From Paracoccaceae bacterium (GTDB lineage: Bacteria; Pseudomonadota; Alphaproteobacteria; Rhodobacterales; Rhodobacteraceae), in assembly GCA_022823605.1 (NCBI GenBank), contig JAJEHS010000008.1, positions 1 to 64,000 of the forward strand: DNA of 64,000 nt, given 5' to 3'. Each line of letters begins with the position of its first letter. Positions within the stretch are counted from its first letter, which is position 1. Positions 36,498-45,184 of this stretch are shown here, in pieces. The position numbers were made by a program, and so were the translations under genes. The notes under the pieces were generated by a model, which saw only the letters and a program-made list of their open reading frames with translations, was not told where the DNA came from and did not search any database.

Positions 36498-37532
36498 ATG
36501 AACGAACGCGTGATCAAACTGGACAATGTCTGGAAAATCTTTGGTGAGCAATCCATGGCCGCCATGGAGGCAATCAAGGAGAGAGGAATTTCCAAGCCGG
36601 AAGTCCTGTCGGAGTTTGGTTGCGTAGTTGGAGTTCAAAAAGCCACTTTTGAGGTATCAAAAGGGGAAATCTTTTGTATCATGGGCCTTTCTGGTTCCGG
36701 TAAATCCACACTGGTTCGCCACGTAAATCGGCTCATTGAACCTACATCTGGAAAAATTGAAGTGTTGGGCAGGGAAGTTGGTTCCCTGTCCAATACCGAA
36801 CTCAGAGAAATGAGAGCCATGCAAATGGGTATGGTGTTCCAGCACATGGCGCTGCTTCCACATAGATCTGTACGGGATAATGTGGCCTATCCCCTTGAAA
36901 TCCGAAATATTCCTAAATCAAGAAGATGGGCCATATCGGATCACGCTCTCGCATTGGTTGATCTAGTTGGTTATGAAGATCGATTGCCCCGTGAACTTTC
37001 TGGAGGAATGCAGCAACGTGTGGGTATTGCCCGAGCTTTGGCCTCAGATCCTGAGATTTTGTTGATGGACGAACCGTTTTCTGCTTTGGATCCACTCATC
37101 AGGCTACAATTGCAAGACCAATTCAAGGCTTTGGTAGCTGAACTTCAAAAGACCACCTTGTTCATTACCCACGATTTGGATGAAGCCATCCGAATTGGCC
37201 ATAGAATTGCTATCATGAAGGATGGTGCCATAGTACAAATCGGTACTGCTGAAGAAATTGTGATGAACCCGGCAGATGAATATGTCCGGGAATTCGTGCA
37301 GGGAATCTCGAAATTAAAACTTGTTAAAGCCCATTCCATAATGGAACCCATAGAAAGTTATCAGGGAAATCTGGAAGGTGCTCCTGTGGCTGATCATAAG
37401 GCTGACCTTGACCAGATTATTGATCTCGCCGTGGATACTGACTTACCAGTCATTATTACTGATGGTGGCAACAGGGTTGGCTTGATAACCAAACCTCGCC
37501 TATTACGAGGAATTCAAGGAGGAAAAGAATGA
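36498..37532 (+). CDS. Quaternary-amine ABC transporter ATP-binding protein (TmoW/ProV-like)
   Basis: A 344-residue ABC ATPase with Walker A GLSGSGKST (about 63-71), Q-loop MVFQHMALLPHRSV, signature LSGGMQQRVGIARAL, Walker B ILLMDEPFSALDP and switch His in FITHDLDEAI. The N-terminal extension before the domain (QSMAAMEAIKERGISKPEVL) and the C-terminal regulatory part of about 70 residues are typical of ProV/OpuAA-type subunits. The tail here is short and has no obvious paired CBS repeats. It overlaps the permease gene by four bases (ATGA). Confidence 0.92.
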   Translation: MNERVIKLDNVWKIFGEQSMAAMEAIKERGISKPEVLSEFGCVVGVQKATFEVSKGEIFCIMGLSGSGKSTLVRHVNRLIEPTSGKIEVLGREVGSLSNTELREMRAMQMGMVFQHMALLPHRSVRDNVAYPLEIRNIPKSRRWAISDHALALVDLVGYEDRLPRELSGGMQQRVGIARALASDPEILLMDEPFSALDPLIRLQLQDQFKALVAELQKTTLFITHDLDEAIRIGHRIAIMKDGAIVQIGTAEEIVMNPADEYVREFVQGISKLKLVKAHSIMEPIESYQGNLEGAPVADHKADLDQIIDLAVDTDLPVIITDGGNRVGLITKPRLLRGIQGGKE

Positions 37533-39124
37533 CCTCTTCGGCTGACGAACAGAATACTGGAATAAGTGTCAAGGCTGCTTCTGATATAGAGATCGATCAC
37601 GAACAGCTTGATAAATCCATTGCCGATTTTGTTGAAAAAAAACCGGGATATTACCAAAAGGCCTTTCACAAAGTCCACGCCGCAACGACATCTTTACCGA
37701 ATACCTTTAACTGGGCAGCTGCAATATTAGGGCCCATATGGGGTGGATTCCGAGGAGTTTGGGGTTTTTTCTGGGGATTCCTTATTCTGGAAATGATTGT
37801 CTGGGTACAAATGGGTCGGGGAATCTGGGGAAGCCCTGGGGCAAGATTTGAAGAACGTGCGGAAGCTCAGCTTGCCAGGGCTGATGGTTTCAGGAAGCAA
37901 GCGGAAGAAGCTCTGGCAGCAGGGGAAGATGCAAGCCGCTATGAAAAACTGGTAGAAAACATGACTCTCGCCGCCGAGCGGAGCATGGCCGAAGCCCAGG
38001 CTTTGAATGATGGTAAAATCTTTGTCCTTTTAACGGGATTGGCTATTTTCCTTCTGGTTAAGCTTGTGCAAGGTTTTTATGCAGATAGGATATATGAAAG
38101 ACAGTATTCAAGATGGCGGATAGATCCCGAAGGTACTGAGTCAGGAGTAAAGTCTAGGAATCTGGTATTGTCTTTGGTTCTGGTTGTCCTAATAGCTCCC
38201 TTAACCATTTACAAGTTCACCGTGGAAAGTCCTTTTGAATTGCTTAATGAATTCCCGGAAAAAGAAATCAGTACCTATTTTCTGGAAGGAGATAATGAGA
38301 CTTTCTATACAAAAACAGCCACTTGGCTTGAGGACCGAATTGATGCTACTGCCGTGGCAGGGCAAGGGATATTTGATGGGCTGACTGCTGGGGTGAGATC
38401 CATTCTTGAAGCCATGACGCTGGCTCTAATTGTTACTCCATGGCCGGTTGTTATGGTGGTTGTTTGTGTGATTGCATGGCGAGCAGCTGGACCAAGGGTT
38501 TCCATTTTTACCGGTGCTGCCCTAGCATATGTTGCCCTTTTGGGTTACTGGGAAGTTTCCATGGAAACGGTCGCCTTGGTTGGCGCTGCAGTGTTTTTGT
38601 GTGTAATCATTGGGATACCCTTGGGAATTTGGTTTGGAAAATCCCAACGGGCGTATAAGATTGCCGAACCCGTCCTCGACTTAATGCAGACCCTGCCTGC
38701 CTTTGTATATTTGATACCAATTATTGCCTTTTTCGGGACTGGAAACCCACCTGGTATTCTGGCAACCATTATCTTTGGCATGCCTCCGGTCATCAGATTG
38801 ACTGCCTTGGGAATGAGAGGTGTACCGAAAACAATTATTGAGGCTGCTGAAGCCTTTGGTGCATCCAAGAGGCAATTGTTGCGGGATGTCGAAATTCCCC
38901 TTGCCTTACCTTCAATAATGACTGGAGTAAATCAGACCATCCTCATGTGCCTTTCAATGGTGGTCATAATATCACTGATTGGCGGTGGTGGTCTCGGACA
39001 GGAAATACTTCTTGCTCTGCAATATGCAGCCAAGGGGCCTGGATTACTTGGTGGATTTGCCATCTTGCTGTGTGCAATGGTTATTGACAGAATAGTACAG
39101 GGAGCATTTCGCAGGGAAACCTAA
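37529..39124 (+). CDS. Quaternary-amine ABC transporter permease with N-terminal extension (TmoV/ProW-like)
   Basis: A 531-residue membrane protein. The C-terminal part (about 290-525) is a classic ProW-type permease, with the EAA-loop motif EAAEAFGASKRQLLRDVEIPLALPSIMTG (in two parts). The N-terminal 200 residues are additional: FNWAAAILGPIWGGFRGVWG resembles a DUF2628-type membrane segment, followed by an Ala/Glu-rich coiled coil (about 110-155) and another hydrophobic segment (FVLLTGLAIFLLVKLV). Such long permeases occur in TMAO-type transporters as I recall. It is the last gene of the operon. Confidence 0.88.
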   Translation: MTSSADEQNTGISVKAASDIEIDHEQLDKSIADFVEKKPGYYQKAFHKVHAATTSLPNTFNWAAAILGPIWGGFRGVWGFFWGFLILEMIVWVQMGRGIWGSPGARFEERAEAQLARADGFRKQAEEALAAGEDASRYEKLVENMTLAAERSMAEAQALNDGKIFVLLTGLAIFLLVKLVQGFYADRIYERQYSRWRIDPEGTESGVKSRNLVLSLVLVVLIAPLTIYKFTVESPFELLNEFPEKEISTYFLEGDNETFYTKTATWLEDRIDATAVAGQGIFDGLTAGVRSILEAMTLALIVTPWPVVMVVVCVIAWRAAGPRVSIFTGAALAYVALLGYWEVSMETVALVGAAVFLCVIIGIPLGIWFGKSQRAYKIAEPVLDLMQTLPAFVYLIPIIAFFGTGNPPGILATIIFGMPPVIRLTALGMRGVPKTIIEAAEAFGASKRQLLRDVEIPLALPSIMTGVNQTILMCLSMVVIISLIGGGGLGQEILLALQYAAKGPGLLGGFAILLCAMVIDRIVQGAFRRET

Positions 39125-39353
39125 CTGGGGATGATTTGTTATACAGTTAGGTAGGTCAATTTTCAACATCGAGTAGCAATCTGAGTTCGGGGTTCTGCTA
39201 AACAACGATCCGCCGGGCATGGTTGTTACTCTGACTTGCCTTTAATTCCAGCCCCTTTTCTTGCATTTTCTTCAGTCCGGGTTTGTCCTTTTGCAGCAAA
39301 AATAATGTATCATGCTTTGACACAAATCTTAAGGCTCGCTTTGTTAGGGAAAC
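39125..39353. other. Non-coding or decayed stretch after the transporter operon
   Basis: No intact gene is seen. On the minus strand near 39210-39310 an open stretch reads LFLLQKDKPGLKKMQEKGLE, followed by ordinary-looking residues up to a stop. It could be the end of a lost gene, but I do not recognise it. Confidence 0.3.
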
Positions 39354-39632
39354 ATGATCCTGAGTACTGAATGTCAACGGGCTAGGGATACAGTTCAGAA
39401 CAATTACAAAGGTTTTCCGGCTAATTTAGTGCGGCGAACACAGGCCTTGCTCACAGCTTTAAATGGTGCCACTCATATCAATGATTTGCGTTCCCCTCCC
39501 GGAAACCACCTTTAAAAGCTAAAAGACAGTCAGCAAGGGCAAAATTCATTACGCATCAATGACCAACGGCGAATCTGCTTTGTCTGGACTCCAAATGGCC
39601 CCTCTAATGTTGAAATCGTTGATAATCAATGA
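39354..39632 (+). pseudogene. Broken HigB/RelE-type toxin gene
   Basis: The frame reads LVRRTQALLTALNGATHIND, LRSPPGNHL, then a TAA stop, then KLKDSQQGQNSLRINDQRRI and CFVWTPNGPSNVEIVDNQ before the final TGA. This matches the HigB-type RelE-superfamily toxin (family text RxPPGNRLExLKGDRxGQxSIRINDQWRICFxW). The stop replaces the Glu after NxL in the family pattern. The first 20 residues are also unlike the family. It lies 11 bases before the higA remnant, the usual toxin-antitoxin order for this type. Confidence 0.75.
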
Positions 39633-39643
39633 AAGGAGCAACC

Positions 39644-39898
39644 ATGAACATTAACCTTCTCAAAGATCCTCTTCATCCCGGGGAGGTCCTAGATGAACTC
39701 TATCTCAAGCCTCTGGTCATGAGTGCTCCGGCATGTGCCAGTCAGCCGGGTATTCCCCGGCCCCATATTGAAAGGCTGGCAAGGGAACCACGGCAATGAC
39801 CCTGCAAGAAAATGATCAAGTTTGAATCAGCTCCTGGATTCCCTGATAATCGATACCTTGGAACAAATGCAAACCAAGTTTTGGCCGAACGTTATAGG
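39644..39898 (+). pseudogene. Broken HigA-type antitoxin gene
   Basis: Beginning at ATG 39644 (AAAGGAG upstream), the frame gives MNINLLKDPLHPGEVLDELY and LKPLVMSAPACASQPGIPRP, then stops at 39797-39799 after 51 residues. The HigA family reads PxHPGEILxEEFLxPLGLSxxxLAxxLGVPRxRI; here the HTH core is damaged. Further traces of the C-terminal part (ALxLARYFGTxxxFWxNLQ in the family) are visible in a shifted frame as EQMQTKFWPN near 39865. With the broken higB upstream this is a dead toxin-antitoxin module, adjoining the comE 3' end. Confidence 0.7.
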
Positions 39899-40462
39899 TT
39901 AGCTGTTTAGTTCCCTGATCTGGTTTGAAAACCTGTTGGCTATATTTACCGGGTCATCATCAATAACCGAAACGTTGACATTTCCAGGCTGGCACTTGCT
40001 GATGATTATTGTCATTTTTCCTGATGATATGGCCTTCTCAAGCTCAGTGGCTGTCTCCTCGGCAGAACATTCAACCACATTGCGACACCCACAGGCCTTG
40101 GCCACCTCGGTCAGTGATGTTGCCATACCGGCATAGGTCGGCTGGTCTCCAGTTGATCCATAACTTCCGTTATCAACAATCAACAGAACGAAATTATCGG
40201 CTGGATTGTTGGCTATTGTCGACAGAGTGGCCAAATTGGTCAGTACCGAACCATCCCCATCGATAGCAATGACCGTCTGATCTTGAACCAGTGCCACACC
40301 CAAACCAATGGATGAGCATAGCCCCATCGTTCCCAACATGTAGAAATTGGAAGGTTGGTCAAGTAACTGGTAAAGTTCCTGGGAGGGTGAACCAATGTTG
40401 CAAACGACAAGCCTGTCCTTCAGGATCGGTGCTATTGTTTTTAATATATCGTACCTAATCAT
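39899..40462 (-). CDS. comE: Sulfopyruvate decarboxylase, beta (thiamine-diphosphate-binding) subunit
   Basis: ComD and ComE together decarboxylate sulfopyruvate to sulfoacetaldehyde. This 187-residue subunit carries the cofactor motif from IDGDGSVLTNLATL to LIVDNGSYGSTGDQPTY (GDG...N pattern). NIGSPSQELYQL and FYMLGTMGLCSSIGLGVALV are also typical of the beta half. The alternative is phosphonopyruvate decarboxylase, which is homologous; the neighbouring sulfolactate dehydrogenase and the xsc-pta pair elsewhere in the window favour sulfopyruvate. ATG 40462 overlaps the comD stop as ATGA. Confidence 0.85.
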   Translation of the reverse strand: MIRYDILKTIAPILKDRLVVCNIGSPSQELYQLLDQPSNFYMLGTMGLCSSIGLGVALVQDQTVIAIDGDGSVLTNLATLSTIANNPADNFVLLIVDNGSYGSTGDQPTYAGMATSLTEVAKACGCRNVVECSAEETATELEKAISSGKMTIIISKCQPGNVNVSVIDDDPVNIANRFSNQIRELNS

Positions 40463-40965
40463 GATGCTGAACTCCAAAAAGATGCATCTGCAAGGATTGC
40501 CACCGGTTTTTTACACATCTGGGAATGCTGCAGGATGCCATCAAGACTATTTACCTGTTCAGCCTTGGTGAAATGATAATAGGGAATGTATAATTGTTGA
40601 AGCAACGGCTTTGTATGGATGGCCATTTCAACCTGGCAGGCCACTTTTTCACCTACTTCACCGCGATAACTGATGAGCATGGGCAAAGGAATGTGGTAGT
40701 ATTGTATTAAGGTCACCAGGGAATTTATGGCAACTCCCAGGGCCGTATTCTGCATGATTATCGCTGATCTGGTTCCGCCAAGATATGCACCGGCACACAG
40801 ACCCATACCTTCATCCTCCTTGTTGGAGGGAATATGATAAATTTCCTCGTGGTTATCCACCAGCTCAATAACTCCGGCAAGTTGCTTGCACGGAACCGAG
40901 GTAATGAAACCTATTTTATTTCTTACAAGGCTATCCAGTATGGCCTTATCTGTTGTTGGGGGCAT
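40459..40965 (-). CDS. comD: Sulfopyruvate decarboxylase, alpha (pyrimidine-binding) subunit
   Basis: The 168-residue protein corresponds to the N-terminal half of thiamine-diphosphate decarboxylases. FITSVPCKQLAGVIELV at the N-terminus is the ComD-type substrate region. IPSNKEDEGMGLCAGAYLGG contains the Glu that activates the thiamine ring. ALGVAINSLVTLIQYYHIPL and MLISYRGEVGEKVACQVEM complete the family pattern. ATG 40965 is preferred; upstream starts lie in the slcC 3' end. It is coupled to comE by a four-base overlap and begins 35 bases after slcC. Confidence 0.85.
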   Translation of the reverse strand: MPPTTDKAILDSLVRNKIGFITSVPCKQLAGVIELVDNHEEIYHIPSNKEDEGMGLCAGAYLGGTRSAIIMQNTALGVAINSLVTLIQYYHIPLPMLISYRGEVGEKVACQVEMAIHTKPLLQQLYIPYYHFTKAEQVNSLDGILQHSQMCKKPVAILADASFWSSAS

Positions 40966-40999
40966 ATAATCCGTTCTTTCTTTCTGATGAATTCCGAAT

Positions 41000-41923
41000 T
41001 TAGTGATCAAGAAGACAACCAAGAACCTTTTCGGCTATCATTTTACTTACCCGGTAATTGGATTCTTTTGTTACACCAGCAATATGTGGGGTCAGGATCA
41101 GGTTGTTCAATCCTGAAAACTTTTTTCCCTCATCTTTATCCAAGGGTTCATTCTCAAAAACATCAAGTGCAGCACCCCCCAATTTACCAGTCCTAAGTGC
41201 CTCAATCAGGGAATCCTCTTCAACTACCCCTCCCCGGGATGTATTGATGATTATGGAACCGGCTTTACATTTGTTTATAAATACCCGATCAATCAGGTGA
41301 AATGTCGTCTCAACCAAAGGAACATGAATGCTTATAACATCTGAAGTTCTGGCAAGTTCATCCATTTCGACGGGTTTCACACTGGTCCATAAATCATCAT
41401 CGGGACTTACAAAGGGGTCATATGCCTGGACATCCATACCCAAGCTCAGGGCTTTTGCTGCCGTCTTGCGACCGATTGCTCCCAATCCTAAAAGGCCGAG
41501 TCTCTTGTTGGAGATTTCCGACCCAATACATTCGGTTCTGTTCCAACTTCCTGCGATCATTGATGCATTTTCCCCATAGGCACTCCTCAATAGAATCATG
41601 GCCGTACCAATTACATACTCGGCAACGCTTTCGATATTGGCGCCTATAGCCGGAAAAACAGGAATGTTTCTGGCCTCACATGATGTCACATCTATATTGT
41701 CCAGGCCTACTCCCAAACGACCTATGCATTTCAGATTGGGTCCTTGCGACAGCAACTCTGCATCAACGATTGTCTTGTTTCGAACGATCAATGCCTCAAC
41801 AGGTTCAATCGCTTCCAATAACCTTGCCTTGTCTTCGGCCAGTGTAATATCATAAACTGTTGAATGTTGCTCGGAAAGTGAATCAATAACAGATTCATCC
41901 ATAAATTCGGTAATCAGAATCAT
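41000..41923 (-). CDS. slcC: 2-hydroxyacid dehydrogenase, probable (S)-sulfolactate dehydrogenase (SlcC)
   Basis: A 307-residue NAD-dependent dehydrogenase of the D-3-phosphoglycerate dehydrogenase type. The Rossmann motif is GLLGLGAIGRKTAAKAL (about 144-160). The catalytic Arg lies in NTSRGGVVEEDSLIEAL, the Glu in DVFENEPL, and the His in LTPHIAGVT. The N-terminus ILITEFMDESVIDSL resembles characterised SlcC proteins, which oxidise (S)-sulfolactate to sulfopyruvate. Position directly before comDE strongly supports this. Phosphoglycerate or another hydroxyacid is the fallback. It starts only 46 bases after dnaJ. Confidence 0.8.
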   Translation of the reverse strand: MILITEFMDESVIDSLSEQHSTVYDITLAEDKARLLEAIEPVEALIVRNKTIVDAELLSQGPNLKCIGRLGVGLDNIDVTSCEARNIPVFPAIGANIESVAEYVIGTAMILLRSAYGENASMIAGSWNRTECIGSEISNKRLGLLGLGAIGRKTAAKALSLGMDVQAYDPFVSPDDDLWTSVKPVEMDELARTSDVISIHVPLVETTFHLIDRVFINKCKAGSIIINTSRGGVVEEDSLIEALRTGKLGGAALDVFENEPLDKDEGKKFSGLNNLILTPHIAGVTKESNYRVSKMIAEKVLGCLLDH

Positions 41924-41969
41924 AATATATTCAGGAAATCAGGTTAGGGGTGGTTGGGGTTTTCGAGGA

Positions 41970-43088
41970 TCAACCCCAAAACTCTTTGATATTCTTAAAC
42001 AGTCCCTTGTTATCGCTGTCGGACTCTTGTTCGCTGATTTCACCAAACTCCTTGAGCAATTCCTTTTGTCGGGACGTCAGATTTACCGGAGTTTGAACAA
42101 AAAGATCAATCAGCAAGTCGCCATAAGAGCTTTTGGACCTGAGTTTTGGCATCCCTTTCCCTGGCAATCTCAAACGCTTGCCTGTCTGGCTTTCGGGCGG
42201 TATCTTTACCTTCGTTCTCCCACCATCAATGGTCTTGATTTCGACCTCACCTCCCAATGTTGCAGTTACCATCGGAATATGAACATTACACCGGAGATTG
42301 TTGACTGAACGTTCAAACACATTGTGGTCCTTGACCTCAATGAGTATGTAAAGGTCTCCAGCCTGTCCCGGACTGCTTCCTTCCTCACCTCTCCCGGCCA
42401 ATCGGATTCTTTGTCCGGAATCTATCCCTGCAGGAATTTCCACTTCAATGGTTTTGTTTTTGTAAACCCTGCCCTCACCCGAGCAGGTTTTACAGGGGTT
42501 CATGATGACCCGGCCCATCCCCCTACATGATGGACAGGTTGTTTCCACTCTGAAGAAGTCTCGTTGAATCCTGGTTTTACCACTCCCCCCACAAGTCGAA
42601 CACGTGACCGGTTCAGCGCCACCCTCAGCCCCTGTACCAGTACAGGAATCACACGCAACCTGGGTTGGTACAACAATTCTTTTCTGCAAACCCTTATAGG
42701 CTTCTTCGAGTGTTATGTTAAGTTCGTATTGTAAATCCGAACCACGATAGGACCGCTGGGAAGTTCTTCCACCGGGATCCATGAAATCCCTGAAGATATC
42801 CTGAAAAATATCGGAAAAAGCACCCTGTCCACCAAATCCATTATGAGCTGCCCCGTTGCCACCCTGAAACGCATCATGGCCAAAACGGTCATACATTTCC
42901 TTCTTGCGGGGGTCCTTCAGGACATCATAAGCTTCATTGACTTCCTTGAAGCCGGCTTCGGCATTTGGATTATCCTTGTTTTGATCGGGATGGAGTTCCT
43001 TGGCCTTCTTTCGAAAGGCCTTTTTTATTTCAGGCCCTGAAGCTCCACGGGATACGCCCAGTACGTTGTAGTAATCCGGTTTGCTCAT
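41970..43088 (-). CDS. dnaJ: Chaperone protein DnaJ
   Basis: DnaJ delivers substrates to DnaK and stimulates its ATPase. The 372-residue protein has the J-domain with the HPD tripeptide (about 33-35), a Gly/Phe-rich linker (about 70-105), four CxxCxGxG zinc repeats (CDSCTGTGAEG, CSTCGGSG, CPSCRGMG, CKTCSGEG), and the C-terminal substrate domains. It follows dnaK by 72 bases on the same strand. The sulfolactate genes follow it after 46 bases with only a weak GGGGTT/AACCCC stem and no T-run between them, so read-through is possible. Confidence 0.96.
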   Translation of the reverse strand: MSKPDYYNVLGVSRGASGPEIKKAFRKKAKELHPDQNKDNPNAEAGFKEVNEAYDVLKDPRKKEMYDRFGHDAFQGGNGAAHNGFGGQGAFSDIFQDIFRDFMDPGGRTSQRSYRGSDLQYELNITLEEAYKGLQKRIVVPTQVACDSCTGTGAEGGAEPVTCSTCGGSGKTRIQRDFFRVETTCPSCRGMGRVIMNPCKTCSGEGRVYKNKTIEVEIPAGIDSGQRIRLAGRGEEGSSPGQAGDLYILIEVKDHNVFERSVNNLRCNVHIPMVTATLGGEVEIKTIDGGRTKVKIPPESQTGKRLRLPGKGMPKLRSKSSYGDLLIDLFVQTPVNLTSRQKELLKEFGEISEQESDSDNKGLFKNIKEFWG

Positions 43089-43160
43089 TGCCGTCTCTGG
43101 TTAGCTTGAGCACCATAACCCGTAGGATGTTTTCTCCCCAAAACTTCCACTCCTTGGAAC

Positions 43161-45074
43161 TTATTTCTGGTTATCTTCCTCGACATCATCATATTCGGCA
43201 TCAACAACTTCTATATCATCTTCCGAATTTTCTTCGGGTTGAGTCGCTGATTCCTCGGCATTTTCTGCCTGGCTTTCATAAAGAACCTGTCCCAATTTCA
43301 TTGCCGCTTCGGAAAGATTCTGAATACCCGACTGGATTTTGGCGGTATCCTCTTCCTTCATGTTTTCCTCAAGGGCGTTGATTGCCAACTCGATTGCTTC
43401 AATAGTTGCAGGATCAAGTTTGTCCTTGTGTTCGTTAAGCGATTTATTGGTTTGATAGATGAGTGATTCAGCCGAATTCTTCGCTTCAACCAAATCCTTC
43501 TTGTTCTTGTCAGCTTCGGCATATTCCTTGGCTTCATCCACCATCTTCTCTATTTCATCCTCGGACAGTCCGCCGGAGGACTGGATGGTTATCGACTGTG
43601 ACTTGTTTGTTGCCTTGTCCAGAGCCGTTACGGATGTTATCCCATTGGCATCAATATCGAAAGTTACCTCAATTTGAGGTACTCCCCGGGACGCATTTGG
43701 AATACCTTCCAAATTGAATCTGCCAAGCAGTTTGTTGTGCTGGGCAATTTCCCGTTCACCCTGATAGACCTGAATGGTAACCGTGGTCTGATTGTCTTCC
43801 GCAGTGGAAAAGACCTGTGATTTCTTGGTCGGAATGGTCGTGTTTCTTTCAATCAACCTGGTGAACACGCCACCGAGGGTCTCAATACCCAATGAGAGAG
43901 GTGTTACATCCAGCAATACCACATCCTTAACAGTTCCACTGAGAACCCCGGCCTGAATGGCTGCACCCAATGCAACTACTTCATCAGGATTTACTCCCTT
44001 GCTAGGGGGCTTTCCGAAAAAGTTGGTTACCTCTTCAACCACCTTGGGCATACGAGTCATTCCACCAGCAAGAACGATTTCATCAATTTCACCCAATTTG
44101 AGGCCTGCATCCTTCAATGCAGCTTCACAAGGCTTCAATGTCTTCTTGATCAGACCACCAACCAGATTTTCCAATTTTGCCCTGGTCAGTTTGGAGATGA
44201 GATGCAGGGGCTGCTTGGTGTCTGTATCTATTGATATAAACGGTTGATTGATTTCCGTTTCCATACTGGAAGAAAGTTCTACCTTGGCTTTTTCGGCAGC
44301 TTCCTTCAATCTCTGTAAGGCGATCTTGTCCTTGGTTAGGTCTACCCCGTTCTCCTTTTTGAATTCGTCGGCCAAATGGTTGACGATTACAAGGTCAAAA
44401 TCTTCCCCGCCCAGGAAAGTATCACCGTTGGTGGACTTGACCTCGAACAGACCGTCATCAATTTCAATGATCGTTATGTCGAAAGTACCGCCTCCAAGGT
44501 CATATACTGCAATTGTCTTGGCTTCCTTCTTGTCAAGCCCATAGGCAAGGGCAGCAGCTGTAGGCTCATTGATGATCCTGAGTACTTCCAGACCTGCAAT
44601 CTTTCCGGCATCCTTGGTTGCCTGTCTTTGTGCATCGTTGAAATAGGCAGGTACGGTAATGACTGCCTTGGTAACTTCCTGACCCAGATAATCCTCGGCC
44701 GAGGATTTCATTTTCTTCAGAATAACCGCAGAAATCTGTTCCGGGGAATATTTCTTGCCCCTTATTTCCACCCATGCATCGCCATTGCCACCATCAATAA
44801 TCTGGTATGGGAGAGAACCTTTGTTTTTGGTAAGGTAGGAATCGTTAAATCGTCGGCCTATCAACCGCTTGATGGCGAAAACGGTATTTTTTGCATTGGT
44901 TACCGCCTGGCGTTTGGCAGCTTGGCCGACAAGTTCCTCTTTATCTGTATAAGCAACTATTGACGGTGTGGTTCTTGATCCTTCAGAGTTCTCAACAACC
45001 TTGGAATCGGTACCTTCCATTATGGCTACGCATGAGTTGGTAGTGCCCAAGTCAATTCCGATTACTGTGCTCAT
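43161..45074 (-). CDS. dnaK: Chaperone protein DnaK (Hsp70)
   Basis: DnaK is the central Hsp70 chaperone. The 637-residue protein has the three Hsp70 signatures: [13 protein letters not shown] at the N-terminus, [15 protein letters not shown] (about 193-207) and [14 protein letters not shown] (about 336-349). The substrate-binding domain and helical lid follow, ending in an acidic tail with [16 protein letters not shown] precedes ATG 45074. A sigma-32-type promoter lies about 80-110 bases upstream, and no CIRCE operator is seen, so heat control by RpoH is likely. Confidence 0.97.
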   Translation of the reverse strand: MSTVIGIDLGTTNSCVAIMEGTDSKVVENSEGSRTTPSIVAYTDKEELVGQAAKRQAVTNAKNTVFAIKRLIGRRFNDSYLTKNKGSLPYQIIDGGNGDAWVEIRGKKYSPEQISAVILKKMKSSAEDYLGQEVTKAVITVPAYFNDAQRQATKDAGKIAGLEVLRIINEPTAAALAYGLDKKEAKTIAVYDLGGGTFDITIIEIDDGLFEVKSTNGDTFLGGEDFDLVIVNHLADEFKKENGVDLTKDKIALQRLKEAAEKAKVELSSSMETEINQPFISIDTDTKQPLHLISKLTRAKLENLVGGLIKKTLKPCEAALKDAGLKLGEIDEIVLAGGMTRMPKVVEEVTNFFGKPPSKGVNPDEVVALGAAIQAGVLSGTVKDVVLLDVTPLSLGIETLGGVFTRLIERNTTIPTKKSQVFSTAEDNQTTVTIQVYQGEREIAQHNKLLGRFNLEGIPNASRGVPQIEVTFDIDANGITSVTALDKATNKSQSITIQSSGGLSEDEIEKMVDEAKEYAEADKNKKDLVEAKNSAESLIYQTNKSLNEHKDKLDPATIEAIELAINALEENMKEEDTAKIQSGIQNLSEAAMKLGQVLYESQAENAEESATQPEENSEDDIEVVDAEYDDVEEDNQK

Positions 45075-45155
45075 ATATATCCTTCCTGTATGTTAAAATA
45101 TGTTTCCGAACTTACATTAAAGTTCTTCGGGTTTTGAATTTATTGATAGTTTCCG

Positions 45156-45184
45156 ATATAGGAATTGTTGGCCTTTCCTTCAAG
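45156..45184 (-). promoter_or_regulatory. Sigma-32 (RpoH) heat-shock promoter of dnaK
   Basis: On the minus strand CTTGAA and CCTATAT are separated by 16 bases. This fits the alphaproteobacterial RpoH consensus (CTTG ... CYTATNT) closely. It is in the right place and orientation for dnaKJ. About 70 bases separate it from the dnaK ribosome-binding site. Confidence 0.65.

Noticed and set aside
39210-39310. Minus-strand open stretch LFLLQKDKPGLKKMQEKGLE
   Set aside because: Could be the end of a lost gene, but too short and unrecognised to annotate.
41924-41969. GGGGTT/AACCCC stem between dnaJ and slcC considered as a terminator
   Set aside because: Short stem with a ten-base loop and no T-run. 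Recorded only as a weak stem in the dnaJ entry.
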